Assembly: GCF_017874715.1 (NCBI RefSeq)
Contig: NZ_JAGGLR010000003.1
Coordinates: 186,001 to 250,000, forward strand
DNA length: 64,000 nucleotides
DNA from: Streptomyces iranensis
GTDB taxonomy: Bacteria > Actinomycetota > Actinomycetes > Streptomycetales > Streptomycetaceae
Direction: 5' to 3'
The translations under genes were made by a program, and so were the position numbers. Each line of letters starts with the position of its first letter. Position 1 is the first letter of the stretch. Under the pieces are notes generated by a model, which ran no database searches, had not been told where the DNA came from, and saw only the letters and a program-made list of their open reading frames with translations. Below, in pieces: positions 15,793 to 25,769 of this stretch.

Positions 15793-15834
15793 GGCCCGCC
15801 CCGGTAACCTCCTGGCCCGACCCGGCAACCTCCT
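15793..15834. repeat. Tandem pair of 21-bp direct repeats
   Basis: Two adjacent 21-bp units beginning GGCCCG and ending AACCTCCT match at 19 of 21 positions. They lie 59-100 bp upstream of the pectate lyase start, a position suited to an activator or to RNA-leader repeats. Confidence 0.65.
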
Positions 15835-15892
15835 GGTGCGCGGTGGCGACAGTCGCACGGCAGGAGTCGTCGAGCAGTGGGAGTGAGGGGCC

Positions 15893-16960
15893 ATGGAAGC
15901 CGAACGTCGAGGGGTGGTGCGCGGCAGGCGTCGTGTGCTCGGGGTGGCCGTCGGAGCTCTGGCCTTGGCCGGTGCGGTCGCCCTGCCGGGGCAGGGGGCG
16001 TTCGCCGAGGGCGGGCGGGGACCGGCCGCCGCGTCCTGGAAAGCCGATGCCGCCGACGGTTTCGCGTCGGTCGACGCGCTGGGGCAGAACGGTACGTACG
16101 GGGGCCGGGACGGCCGTACGGTCACCGTGCGTACGCTCGCCGACCTCGAGAAGTACGCGACCGCGCCCGAGCCCTATGTCATCGTCGTGGCCGCGGCGAT
16201 CACCATGGATCCCAAGGGCAAGGAGATCAAGGTCGCCTCGGACAAGACGATCGTGGGCTCGGGCACGTCGGGCCAGATCGTGGGCGGTGGCTTCTTCCTG
16301 GGCCAGGGCGTGCACAACGTCATCCTCAGGAATCTGACGATCCGTGATTCCTACGAGGGCACGTGGAACGACAAGGAGCACGACTGGGACGCCATCCAGA
16401 TGGACGGCGCCCACCATGTGTGGATCGATCACAACGATCTGCGGCATATGGCCGACGGGCTGATCGACAGCCGTAAGGACACCACCTTCCTCACGGTGTC
16501 CTGGAACCGGCTGCAGCAGAACAACAAGAGCTTCGGGATCGGCTGGACGGAGAACACCACGGCCGACATCACGATCCACCACAACTGGTTCCGCGAGAGC
16601 GAGCAGCGCAACCCGTCCGCCGACAACATCGCCCACGCACATCTGTACAACAACTACCTGCAGGACGACCCCGGCACGGACATCAACTCCTCCTACGGCA
16701 ACTACGCCCGGGGGAACACCAGGATGGTGCTGGAGAACAGCTACTTCCAGGGCTTCAAGAACCCCGTCATCAAGGACGGCACCGCCACCCTGGTCCAGCG
16801 CGGCAACGTCTTCGCCAACACCTCCGGCCGCAACGAGAGCGGTGGCACCGCGTTCGACCCGAAGGCGTACTACTCCTACTCCCTCGACCCCGCCGACCGG
16901 GTGCCGTCCATCGTGAGCACCGGCTCGGGCCCCGCGTCGGCCATCGGCGCCACCGGCTGA
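15893..16960 (+). CDS. Secreted pectate lyase (PL1)
   Basis: The protein is 355 residues with GAGGGG before the ATG. It has a twin-arginine-like signal (RGRRRVLGVAVGALALAG) ending near AFAEG. The parallel beta-helix pattern is clear, with the PL1 hallmark VWIDHNDL near residue 180, preceded by DWDAIQMDGA, then GLIDSRKDTTFLTVSWNRLQ and a second repeat HHNWFRESEQRNPSA. These hold the calcium and substrate-binding region of PL1 enzymes. It cleaves polygalacturonate by beta-elimination outside the cell. It is divergent from the GH43 gene, forming a small plant-wall-degradation locus. Confidence 0.92.
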   Translation: MEAERRGVVRGRRRVLGVAVGALALAGAVALPGQGAFAEGGRGPAAASWKADAADGFASVDALGQNGTYGGRDGRTVTVRTLADLEKYATAPEPYVIVVAAAITMDPKGKEIKVASDKTIVGSGTSGQIVGGGFFLGQGVHNVILRNLTIRDSYEGTWNDKEHDWDAIQMDGAHHVWIDHNDLRHMADGLIDSRKDTTFLTVSWNRLQQNNKSFGIGWTENTTADITIHHNWFRESEQRNPSADNIAHAHLYNNYLQDDPGTDINSSYGNYARGNTRMVLENSYFQGFKNPVIKDGTATLVQRGNVFANTSGRNESGGTAFDPKAYYSYSLDPADRVPSIVSTGSGPASAIGATG

Positions 16961-16973
16961 CGCGGCGCCGTCC

Positions 16974-18185
16974 TCACGGGGCGTCGGAGCCGTCGTAGCC
17001 GGGGAGGGCCAGCGCCGAATGCACGTCCCGGCCGCCGCTGCTGAGCACGGCGGACGGCTCACGCAGCGCCTTGTTGCGCTGGGCCAGTTCCTCGGCGGTG
17101 CGAGGGGAGACGCCGGCGTTTCCATCGCCTGCGAGGGCCTGGTTCCGCTCGGCGAACGACCTCAGGGTGCGCTCGTACCCCTCGAAGGCGTCGTCGTGGT
17201 GGGCGTGTGCGGCCAGTTCACCGGCGAGGACGTACGCGCCGACCAGCGCCAGACTCGAGCCCTGACCGGAGAAGAACGACGGCGCGTAGGCGGCGTCGCC
17301 GATCAGGGCGACCCGGCCCGTGGACCACCGTGGCATGTGGATCTGGCTGACCACGTCGAAGAAGAGGTCGTCGCTGTCGCGCATGGCGGCGACCATGCGT
17401 GGGACCTCCCATCCGTATCCGGAGAACACCTCGGCCACAAGGTCGCGCTGGGCGGCGGGGTCGTGGAAGGCGTCGAAGGACGGTTCGGGGTGCAGGAAGG
17501 TGAGGAAGGCGTGGACCCGGTCGTCGTCGCGGGGCGCGTAGAGGACGGCGGTCCGGCCCGGGACGTTCCAGGTGAGCCCCTCGTGCGCGAGCCCCAGGTG
17601 GTTGGGCATGGTGAATCCGGCGAAGCAGTGGTCGAGGTAGCGGTGGTAGCCCTCCTCGGGGCCGAAGGCCAGGCTCCTGGTGTGCGAGTGGATGCCATCG
17701 GCGCCGATGACCACGTCGAAGGTGCGCCGGGCGCCGCCGCGGAAGGTCACGTCGACCCCGCCGTCGTGGTCGTGGAGGGTGGCGATGGAGTCGTTGAAGA
17801 GGATCTCGACGTCGTCGTGGATGGCGCCGTAGAGGATCTCGGCCAGCTCTCCGCGCGGGATTTCGAGGTCATGGCCTTCCTCGCCACCGGAGATGGCCTC
17901 GGGCGGGACGGCGCCTACCGGATCGCCTTGCTCGTCGAGGAAGGTGATCCGGTGCATGCCGACGTGGGCGTCCCGGAGCCGGGGGAGCACCCCCATCCGC
18001 CGGGCGACCTCGATCGCGGTGCCGCGGATGTCGATGGGGTAGCCGCCACCGCGCAGTGCGGCCGCCTTCTCGACGAGGGTGACCGCGAAGCCGTAACGGC
18101 GGAGCCAGTAGGCCAGCGCGGGACCGGCGATGCTGGCGCCGGAGACCAGGACCGTTCGCCGCGGCGTGATGTTCATGGTGCCCAT
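16974..18185 (-). CDS. TetX/group-A type FAD monooxygenase
   Basis: The protein is 403 residues from an ATG at 18185 with GGAGAGGAA upstream. The N-terminal motif is VSGASIAGPALAYWL (G-x-S-x-A-G, the variant of GxGxxG found in TetX-like enzymes). DVVIGADGIHSHTR is the DG motif, and VALIGDAAYAPSFFSGQGSSLAL is the GD motif. It probably hydroxylates a xenobiotic or secondary metabolite. It is divergent from marR; both promoters carry copies of the same 15-bp palindrome, so MarR derepression on ligand binding is expected. Confidence 0.9.
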   Translation of the reverse strand: MGTMNITPRRTVLVSGASIAGPALAYWLRRYGFAVTLVEKAAALRGGGYPIDIRGTAIEVARRMGVLPRLRDAHVGMHRITFLDEQGDPVGAVPPEAISGGEEGHDLEIPRGELAEILYGAIHDDVEILFNDSIATLHDHDGGVDVTFRGGARRTFDVVIGADGIHSHTRSLAFGPEEGYHRYLDHCFAGFTMPNHLGLAHEGLTWNVPGRTAVLYAPRDDDRVHAFLTFLHPEPSFDAFHDPAAQRDLVAEVFSGYGWEVPRMVAAMRDSDDLFFDVVSQIHMPRWSTGRVALIGDAAYAPSFFSGQGSSLALVGAYVLAGELAAHAHHDDAFEGYERTLRSFAERNQALAGDGNAGVSPRTAEELAQRNKALREPSAVLSSGGRDVHSALALPGYDGSDAP

Positions 18186-18228
18186 GGGCGTTCCTCTCCG
18201 GCCCTCCCGCGGGGAGGGCCCGGTCGCA

Positions 18229-18243
18229 TACCTAACTCAGGTA
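18229..18243. promoter_or_regulatory. MarR operator copy 1 (monooxygenase side)
   Basis: TACCTAACTCAGGTA is a 15-bp palindrome with one mismatch between its 7-bp arms. It lies 44 bp upstream of the monooxygenase start and is close to the copy at 18300-18314. Confidence 0.65.
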
Positions 18244-18299
18244 TCCTTTTTTATGGCGTGAAGAGCCCCGGAGGTGCGGGGTCGACGAGGAAGACTATA

Positions 18300-18314
18300 T
18301 ACCTAAGTTAGGTA
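18300..18314. promoter_or_regulatory. MarR operator copy 2 (marR side)
   Basis: TACCTAAGTTAGGTA is a perfect 7-bp inverted repeat around a central G, ending 16 bp before the marR start codon and just upstream of its ribosome site. It is probably the autoregulatory site. Confidence 0.75.
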
Positions 18315-18330
18315 GATGTGGAGGCCGGGC

Positions 18331-18843
18331 ATGACCGCCGAAGGACCGGAGGCCGGGCAGGGCGGCGACGGCGAGCACGACCTGCTGGCCATGCTGCCCC
18401 GTCTGACGCAGCTCAGCGGCGCCGTGAACCGGGGCCGGGTGACCGAGCGCGCCATGGAGGCCGCCGGCGTATCCGTGGACCGCCCCGCGATGTCGGTGCT
18501 GGTCGCCCTGCATGTGGCGGGCACCCCACTGCGCGTGGGGGAGATCGCCGCGCGGATGCAGGTGGTCGGGCCCCATGTCACCCGGCAGATCAACGAGTTG
18601 GCGCGGCGGGGGCTGGTCCGCCGGGTCACCGATCCGGACGATCAGCGCGCCCGGCTCATCGAGCCGACCGCCGAGGGAGCGGCCGCCACCGAGCGTTATA
18701 TGCGGACCGTCCTCGGATGGTTCAGCGACGCCCTCGCCGCCTGGACCCCACACGACCGCGAGGTCTTCGGCCGCCTGCTCGCGCGCTTCGTCGACGACCT
18801 CACCGCCCACCTGAACTCCTTCGACGACGACCGGGCCGGCTGA
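18331..18843 (+). CDS. MarR-family repressor
   Basis: The protein is 170 residues from the ATG at 18331, chosen because GGAGG sits 6 bp upstream; an in-frame ATG at 18316 lacks a ribosome site. The winged HTH is LRVGEIAARMQVVGPHVTRQINELARRGLVRRVTDPDDQRARLIEPT, with the MarR wing signature DPDDQRARL. N- and C-terminal helices form the dimer interface. It is divergent from the TetX-like monooxygenase and probably represses both. Confidence 0.92.
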   Translation: MTAEGPEAGQGGDGEHDLLAMLPRLTQLSGAVNRGRVTERAMEAAGVSVDRPAMSVLVALHVAGTPLRVGEIAARMQVVGPHVTRQINELARRGLVRRVTDPDDQRARLIEPTAEGAAATERYMRTVLGWFSDALAAWTPHDREVFGRLLARFVDDLTAHLNSFDDDRAG

Positions 18844-18897
18844 GCGGACACCGATCGGCCGTCCGGGATCAGGGTCCGGTGGCAGCCGCCTGGCCGC

Positions 18898-19371
18898 TCA
18901 GCGAGGCGCCCCGCCCGTCTCGACGAGCTCGGCCAGCTTGTCCAGGGCCATGCGCTGCCCCAGCTCGTTGTCGGCGGCCGGTACGGCGTCGGGGATCCCC
19001 TCGTGCAGGAGGTGGACGTCGGTGCCGCCGCCCTCCGCGTCGGTGAGCGTGGTCGTCATCGTCATCGTGGAGCGCAGGGCAGGGTCCGCGGTCTCGAACT
19101 CGAGCACCTCGACCACCTGCTCATCCGGCACCAGCCGGGTGAAGCGGCCCTGGTAGGTGTCCGTATGGCCGCCCGACTTGCCGGTGCTCGCAGGGTCGTC
19201 GTAGACGAGGGAGATACGGAAGACGCCCCCTTCGCGGGGGTCGAACTCATGCACCCGGCTGGTCATGCCCTCGGGCACCCGCCAGGCCGCGACGGCGCTC
19301 GCGTCGAGGAGCGCCCGGTAGACGGCGGAGCGCGGAGCGTTCACCCGCCGGGTGAGTCGCATGGTGTACAT
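18898..19371 (-). CDS. SRPBCC/AHSA1-domain protein
   Basis: This 157-residue protein starts MYTMRLTRRVNAPRSAVYRALLD, the classical opening of the START/Bet-v1-like AHSA1 fold, and continues with FDPREGGVFRISL. Such proteins bind hydrophobic ligands; no catalytic residues are assigned. It stands alone, convergent to marR, with a 55-bp gap between the two stops. Confidence 0.85.
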   Translation of the reverse strand: MYTMRLTRRVNAPRSAVYRALLDASAVAAWRVPEGMTSRVHEFDPREGGVFRISLVYDDPASTGKSGGHTDTYQGRFTRLVPDEQVVEVLEFETADPALRSTMTMTTTLTDAEGGGTDVHLLHEGIPDAVPAADNELGQRMALDKLAELVETGGAPR

Positions 19372-19537
19372 GCGCTCAACCTAGCGGCCCGGTGGCGGGT
19401 ATGTGATCCGATGGCACCGGAGCCACCGCCCCGGATGTGCGGGTGGCGGCGGAGGTCTGGCGTCCGGAAAGACCTCCGCCGCCGGGACACCCCATCCACG
19501 GAGCGTTGTCGAGGGGTGCCGTCCTGGGGGAGTGGGG

Positions 19538-20280
19538 TCAGCGCTTGACCTTGCGGGTCGCCCGCAGCCACTCCTTGTTCATCGCGGTGATGGAGAACAG
19601 CGGGATGCCCTTGGGGCAGGCCGTGGCGCACTCACCGGTGAGGGTGCAGCCGCCGAAGCCCTCGGCGTCCATCTGGGCCACCATGTCCAGCACCCGGGTC
19701 TCCCGCTCCGGAGAGCCCTGGGGCAGCACATTGAGATGGTTGACCTTGGCCGAGGTGAACAGCATCGCCGCGCCGTTGGGGCAGGCCGCCACGCAGGCAC
19801 CGCAGCCGATGCACTCGGCGTGCTCGAACGCGAAGTCCGCGTCCGCCTTGGGCACCGGAGTGGCGTGTGCCTCCGGCGCGGCCCCGGTCGGGGCGGTGAT
19901 GTAGCCACCGGCCTGGATCACCCGGTCGAACGCGGAGCGGTCCACCACCAGGTCCTTGATGACCGGGAAGGCGGAGGCGCGCCACGGCTCGATGTCGATG
20001 GTGTCGCCGTCCTGGAAGGACCGCATGTGGAGCTGGCAGGTGGTGGTGCGCTCCGGACCGTGGGCGTCACCGTTGATCACCAGGCTGCACGCACCGCAGA
20101 TGCCCTCACGGCAGTCGTGGTCGAAGGCCACCGGCTCATCGCCCTTGACGATGAGCTCCTCGTTGAGGACGTCGAGCATCTCCAGGAAGGACATGTCCTG
20201 GGAGACGCCGTCCAGCTCGTAGGTGGCCATGGCGCCGGGGGCGTCGGGGTTCTTCTGGCGCCAGACGCGCAGGGTGAGCT

Positions 20281-20284
<4 letters not shown>
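19538..20284 (-). CDS. sdhB: Succinate dehydrogenase/fumarate reductase iron-sulfur subunit
   Basis: The protein is 248 residues. The N-terminal 2Fe-2S ligands are [15 protein letters not shown] and a later Cys in TTCQL. The C-terminal domain has [14 protein letters not shown] and CATACPKG, which hold the 4Fe-4S and 3Fe-4S clusters. It passes electrons from the flavoprotein to the membrane b subunit. It overlaps sdhA by 4 bp, and the gene order is C-A-B. The [13 protein letters not shown] region matches the menaquinone-type (type B-like) enzymes of Gram-positives. Confidence 0.93.
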
Positions 20285-22248
<1,964 letters not shown>

Positions 22249-22250
22249 GG

Positions 22251-22979
22251 TCAGCTCACCACTCCGGTCATGACACCGACGGGTATGGAGATGAACCCGG
22301 CGGTGAGAACGATGGCCAGGGCGTTGGCGATGGCCTTGAGGGCGCGGTCACGGGTGTGGTTGCCCGCGCCGAGGGTCTGCGCGGCGCTCCAGAAGCCGTG
22401 CCGGACGTGCATGCCCATGGCCAGCATCGCCACGATGTAGATGACGTTCCCGTACCAGGTGGAGAAGGTGTCCACCACGTTCTGGTACGGATGGCCCTCC
22501 TGGAATCCGCCGGAGTGTGTGGTGCCGGTGGTGAGGTCCAGAACGTGCCAGACGATGAACAGGCCCAGGATCACCCCGCCCCAGCGCATGGTCCGGGTGG
22601 CATAGCTCATCCGTGGCTTGGTGTGGACGTACTTCTGCGGGCGAGCCTTGATGTCGCGCCGGCTCAGCTGGTAGGCGGACACGGCGTGCAGGACCACCGC
22701 GGCCAGGAGGACGATCCGGGCGATCCACAGGCCCCACTCATGGTGCAGAACGGGGGCTCCCATGACACGCAGCCAGTGTCCGTAGGCGTTGAATTCCCCG
22801 GGACCGAAGAAGATCTTCATGTTCCCGAGCAGGTGGGCGCAGAGGTAGCCGATCATGATCAGACCGGTCGCGCCCATGACGATCTTCTTGCCGAGGGTCG
22901 ATTGCCAGAAATTGAGCGCCATGGACGGCCGCCGCTCCGCCCGCGTCGGACGCTGCTCCGGCCGCGTTGTCAATGCCAT
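22251..22979 (-). CDS. sdhC: Succinate dehydrogenase cytochrome b subunit
   Basis: The protein is about 242 residues with five hydrophobic segments, the size of the single-polypeptide b558-type anchor of Gram-positive enzymes. Candidate haem and quinone His residues lie in [34 protein letters not shown] and GMHVRHGFW. Start: ATG at 22979, without a good ribosome site; an internal ATG at 22922, just before FWQSTLGKK, is possible. First gene of the operon, 2 bp before sdhA. Confidence 0.9.
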   Translation of the reverse strand: MALTTRPEQRPTRAERRPSMALNFWQSTLGKKIVMGATGLIMIGYLCAHLLGNMKIFFGPGEFNAYGHWLRVMGAPVLHHEWGLWIARIVLLAAVVLHAVSAYQLSRRDIKARPQKYVHTKPRMSYATRTMRWGGVILGLFIVWHVLDLTTGTTHSGGFQEGHPYQNVVDTFSTWYGNVIYIVAMLAMGMHVRHGFWSAAQTLGAGNHTRDRALKAIANALAIVLTAGFISIPVGVMTGVVS

Positions 22980-23034
22980 GAACACGACGTTAGAACCGGG
23001 TGGGTCAAAAGGGCCAAGATATGATTCTGATCAT

Positions 23035-23057
23035 CTCGATAGGCAATGCCTATCGAG
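23035..23057. promoter_or_regulatory. Perfect inverted repeat upstream of the sdh operon
   Basis: Arms of 10 bp (CTCGATAGGC and its complement) flank AAT. It lies about 56 bp upstream of the sdhC start. The ATAGGC-N3-GCCTAT form is typical of LysR-family operators. No LysR gene is adjacent in this window. Confidence 0.65.
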
Positions 23058-23114
23058 GGCCGCTCGGATCCGGCCACGCTTGACTTTGTCGTCCGCGCGG
23101 CCAGGGAAAACCGG

Positions 23115-23696
23115 TCAGCAGAAGCCCTCGCGCGTGATGGCGAGCGCCTGGCGGAGGAGGTCCACGACGTCGCGCTCGCGGCGTTCGAGAGCCGTCTGCC
23201 CGACGACGCGGAAGGCGGCGAGGAGGGTCGCGGCGAGGACCTGGGCCCGCAGGGGCGTGTCCGGTCCGGCGGGCAGGCGCTCCTCGGCGGCCACGGCGAG
23301 ATCGCGTTCGGCGGCGGCGTAGGTGGCGACCAGCTCGGGCAGCAGCGCCGGGTGCAGGCGCAGGGTCCGGTAGCGCTCCTCCTGCTCCGGGTCGGCCGCG
23401 AACTCGGTGGAGTGCTGCTCGGCGGCGCCGATGACCGCCGCCATCAGGGATTCCCGCGCCGGGCGGGCGCGGATGAGCTCGACCAGCCGGATCGTACGCG
23501 CCCGGTCGTGGTGCAGCAGCGCCTGCTCCTTGCTGGCGAAGTAGTTGGAGAAGGTGCGCCGGGAGACGGTGGCGGCATCGGCGATGGCCTCCACCGTGAG
23601 GCTCTCGACGCCGTGCTCGGCGGCGAGGAGCACGGCGGCGTCGTGCAGTGACTGGCGGGTCGCCGCCTTCTTGCGCTCACGCAGGCCGGTAGTCAT
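23115..23696 (-). CDS. TetR-family regulator
   Basis: The protein is 193 residues from an ATG at 23696. HTH: RERKKAATRQSLHDAAVLLAAEHGVESLTVEAIADAATVSRRTFSNYFASKEQAL, a textbook TetR domain. The C-terminus resembles the MftR/AcrR-like group (IRARPARESLMAAV). It is divergent from the Baeyer-Villiger monooxygenase operon, with a 30-bp imperfect palindrome between them, and probably represses it. Confidence 0.92.
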   Translation of the reverse strand: MTTGLRERKKAATRQSLHDAAVLLAAEHGVESLTVEAIADAATVSRRTFSNYFASKEQALLHHDRARTIRLVELIRARPARESLMAAVIGAAEQHSTEFAADPEQEERYRTLRLHPALLPELVATYAAAERDLAVAAEERLPAGPDTPLRAQVLAATLLAAFRVVGQTALERRERDVVDLLRQALAITREGFC

Positions 23697-23728
23697 CGCC
23701 GATGAGCATACGGGAGAAGGTCGATTCT

Positions 23729-23758
23729 TTCCCGTTGGGCAATCTTGCACAGTGGGAA
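23729..23758. promoter_or_regulatory. 30-bp imperfect palindrome, candidate TetR operator
   Basis: Arms of 14 bp starting TTCCC and ending GGGAA match at 11 positions around a TC centre, with a perfect GCAA-TC-TTGC core. It is located 33 bp upstream of the tetR start in the divergent gap before the monooxygenase gene. Confidence 0.6.
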
Positions 23759-23910
23759 TGTTTCTGTGAGGCTGAGCCCGCGCCGCCGATCAGCCGCCGG
23801 CCGGTCAGCCGTGGCTGGTCGGTCGCCGACCGAACAGCCACCGGTCAACGCCACCCCGGACGGCATCCGAGCCCCGCACACCTTCCGACGCAGAGGCCCG
23901 AGGACTCCCT

Positions 23911-25734
23911 ATGCCCACCCCCCAACGCCCGCCCGCCACCACCTCCATGGACACCCAGGAGCTGGGATTCGACCCGGACACCCTGCGGACGAAGTACCGG
24001 GCCGAGCGCGACCGCCGGATCCGCCCCGACGGCAACAAGCAATACCGGCGCATCGCCGGGGAGTTCGGCTCGTACGCCCAGGACCCGTATGTGGAGCCGG
24101 GGTTCACCCGGGAGCCGCTGCGCGACCGGGTCGAGGTGCTGGTCATCGGGGGCGGATTCGGTGGTCTGCTCGCCGGTGCGCGGCTGCGGCAGGCCGGTGT
24201 GCGGGAGATCCGCGTGATCGAGCAGGGCGGGGACTTCGGCGGGACCTGGTACTGGAACCGCTATCCGGGTGTCCAGTGCGACATCGAGTCCTACGTCTAT
24301 ATGCCCCTGCTCGAGGAGGTCGGCTACGTACCACGGTGGCGCTACGCACCCGGCGAGGAGATCAGACAGCACGCACGGGCGATCGGGCGCCACTTCGACC
24401 TCTACCGCGATGTCTGCTTCCAGACCCAGGTGACCGAACTCCACTGGGACGACGCCGAGTTGGAGTGGACCGTGCACACCGACCGGGACGACCGCGTCCG
24501 GGCGCGCTATGTGGTCATCTCCAGCGGAACACTCAGCCGGGCGAAACTCCCCGGCATCCCCGGGATCGAGACCTTCCAGGGGCATACGTTCCACACGAGC
24601 CGCTGGGACTACGACTACACCGGCGGCGACGCGAGCGGCGGTCTGCGCAAACTGGCCGACAAGCGCGTGGCCCTCATCGGCACCGGCGCGACCGCCATCC
24701 AGGCCGTGCCACATCTGGGGCGCGACGCCGAGCGGCTGTATGTGTTCCAGCGCACGCCGTCCTCGGTCGATGTGCGAGGCAACCGCCCCACCGACGAGGG
24801 CTGGGCCGCGTCGCTCACGCCCGGCTGGCAGTGGCGCCGCAGGGACAACTTCCTCGCCGTCGTCACCGGTGGTCAGGTGGACGAGGACCTGGTGGACGAC
24901 GGCTGGACGAGCACCGCCCGGCTGCAGCAGAAGCTCATCCCGACCGACAGCTACGCGGATCTCCCGCCCAGGGAGCGCGAACGCCGCTACGAGCTCGCCG
25001 ACTTCCAGAAGATGAACGGAATCCGCGACCGAGTGGACTCCATCGTCGAGAACACGGCGACGGCCGAGGCCCTCAAGCCCTGGTACCGCTATATGTGCAA
25101 GCGCCCCACGTTCAGCGACACCTATCTGGACACCTTCAACCGGCCCAATGTCACGCTGGTGGACACGGCCGACCACGGGGGCGTCGAGCGCGTCACCGAG
25201 AAGGCCGTCGTGGTCGGCGGGGTCGAGTACGAGGTCGACTGCGTCGTCTTCGCCACCGGCTTCGAGGTCGGCGTCTCCGGAATCACCTCCGGACTCCTCC
25301 CGGTGCACGGCCGGGGCGGTATCACCCTGACCGAAGCCTGGAGCGGCGGCCCGAAGACACTGCACGGCTTCTACAGCCACGGCTTCCCCAACCTCTTCCA
25401 GCTCGGCCCGCTGCAGAACGCCAGCTCGGTCAACTATGTGCACATCCTCGATGAGCAGGCCATTCATGTCGCCGAGGTGCTCGCCGAGGCGCGTAAGCGC
25501 GGGGCCCGGTATGTCGAGCCGACCGCCGAGGCCGAGGCGGCGTGGCGCGCCACGATCCGTGAGAAGGCGGCGGACCTGTACGCCTTCCATGCCGAGTGCA
25601 CTCCCGGCTACTACAACAACGAGGGCATGCCGAGGGAGCGCAGCGAGTCCTTCGGCGACGGGCCGATCGCCTTCCACGAACTGCTCAGGCACTGGCGCGC
25701 GGACGGCGGCATGGACGACGTCCTGGTCCCCTGA
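23911..25734 (+). CDS. Type I Baeyer-Villiger monooxygenase (FAD/NADPH)
   Basis: The protein is 607 residues. The FAD Rossmann motif GGGFGG is at residues 80-85, and GGTWYWNRYPGVQCDIESY at 110-128 is the strongly conserved BVMO block. The BVMO fingerprint FxGxxxHxxxW is present as FQGHTFHTSRW at 222-232. The NADPH Rossmann motif is GTGATAIQ near 255, and ATGFE with a C-terminal GYYNNEG follows. It belongs to the cyclohexanone/steroid-type group with an extended N-terminus of about 70 residues. It inserts oxygen next to a ketone to give an ester or lactone. TetR at 23115 is divergent; an SMP-30-like protein is encoded downstream. Confidence 0.93.
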   Translation: MPTPQRPPATTSMDTQELGFDPDTLRTKYRAERDRRIRPDGNKQYRRIAGEFGSYAQDPYVEPGFTREPLRDRVEVLVIGGGFGGLLAGARLRQAGVREIRVIEQGGDFGGTWYWNRYPGVQCDIESYVYMPLLEEVGYVPRWRYAPGEEIRQHARAIGRHFDLYRDVCFQTQVTELHWDDAELEWTVHTDRDDRVRARYVVISSGTLSRAKLPGIPGIETFQGHTFHTSRWDYDYTGGDASGGLRKLADKRVALIGTGATAIQAVPHLGRDAERLYVFQRTPSSVDVRGNRPTDEGWAASLTPGWQWRRRDNFLAVVTGGQVDEDLVDDGWTSTARLQQKLIPTDSYADLPPRERERRYELADFQKMNGIRDRVDSIVENTATAEALKPWYRYMCKRPTFSDTYLDTFNRPNVTLVDTADHGGVERVTEKAVVVGGVEYEVDCVVFATGFEVGVSGITSGLLPVHGRGGITLTEAWSGGPKTLHGFYSHGFPNLFQLGPLQNASSVNYVHILDEQAIHVAEVLAEARKRGARYVEPTAEAEAAWRATIREKAADLYAFHAECTPGYYNNEGMPRERSESFGDGPIAFHELLRHWRADGGMDDVLVP

Positions 25735-25769
25735 CACCGATGTTTGCCACTTATACGGAAGGAGAGGCG

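Noticed and set aside
23046..23114. Possible lysR remnant reading plus-strand from the sdh operator (TLDFVVRAARENRS)
   Set aside because: The resemblance to a LysR N-terminus is weak and spacing is off by one residue; kept only as context for the orphan operator.
23845..25737. Long minus-strand frame opposite the Baeyer-Villiger gene
   Set aside because: No domain is visible, and the plus strand has the full BVMO fingerprint.
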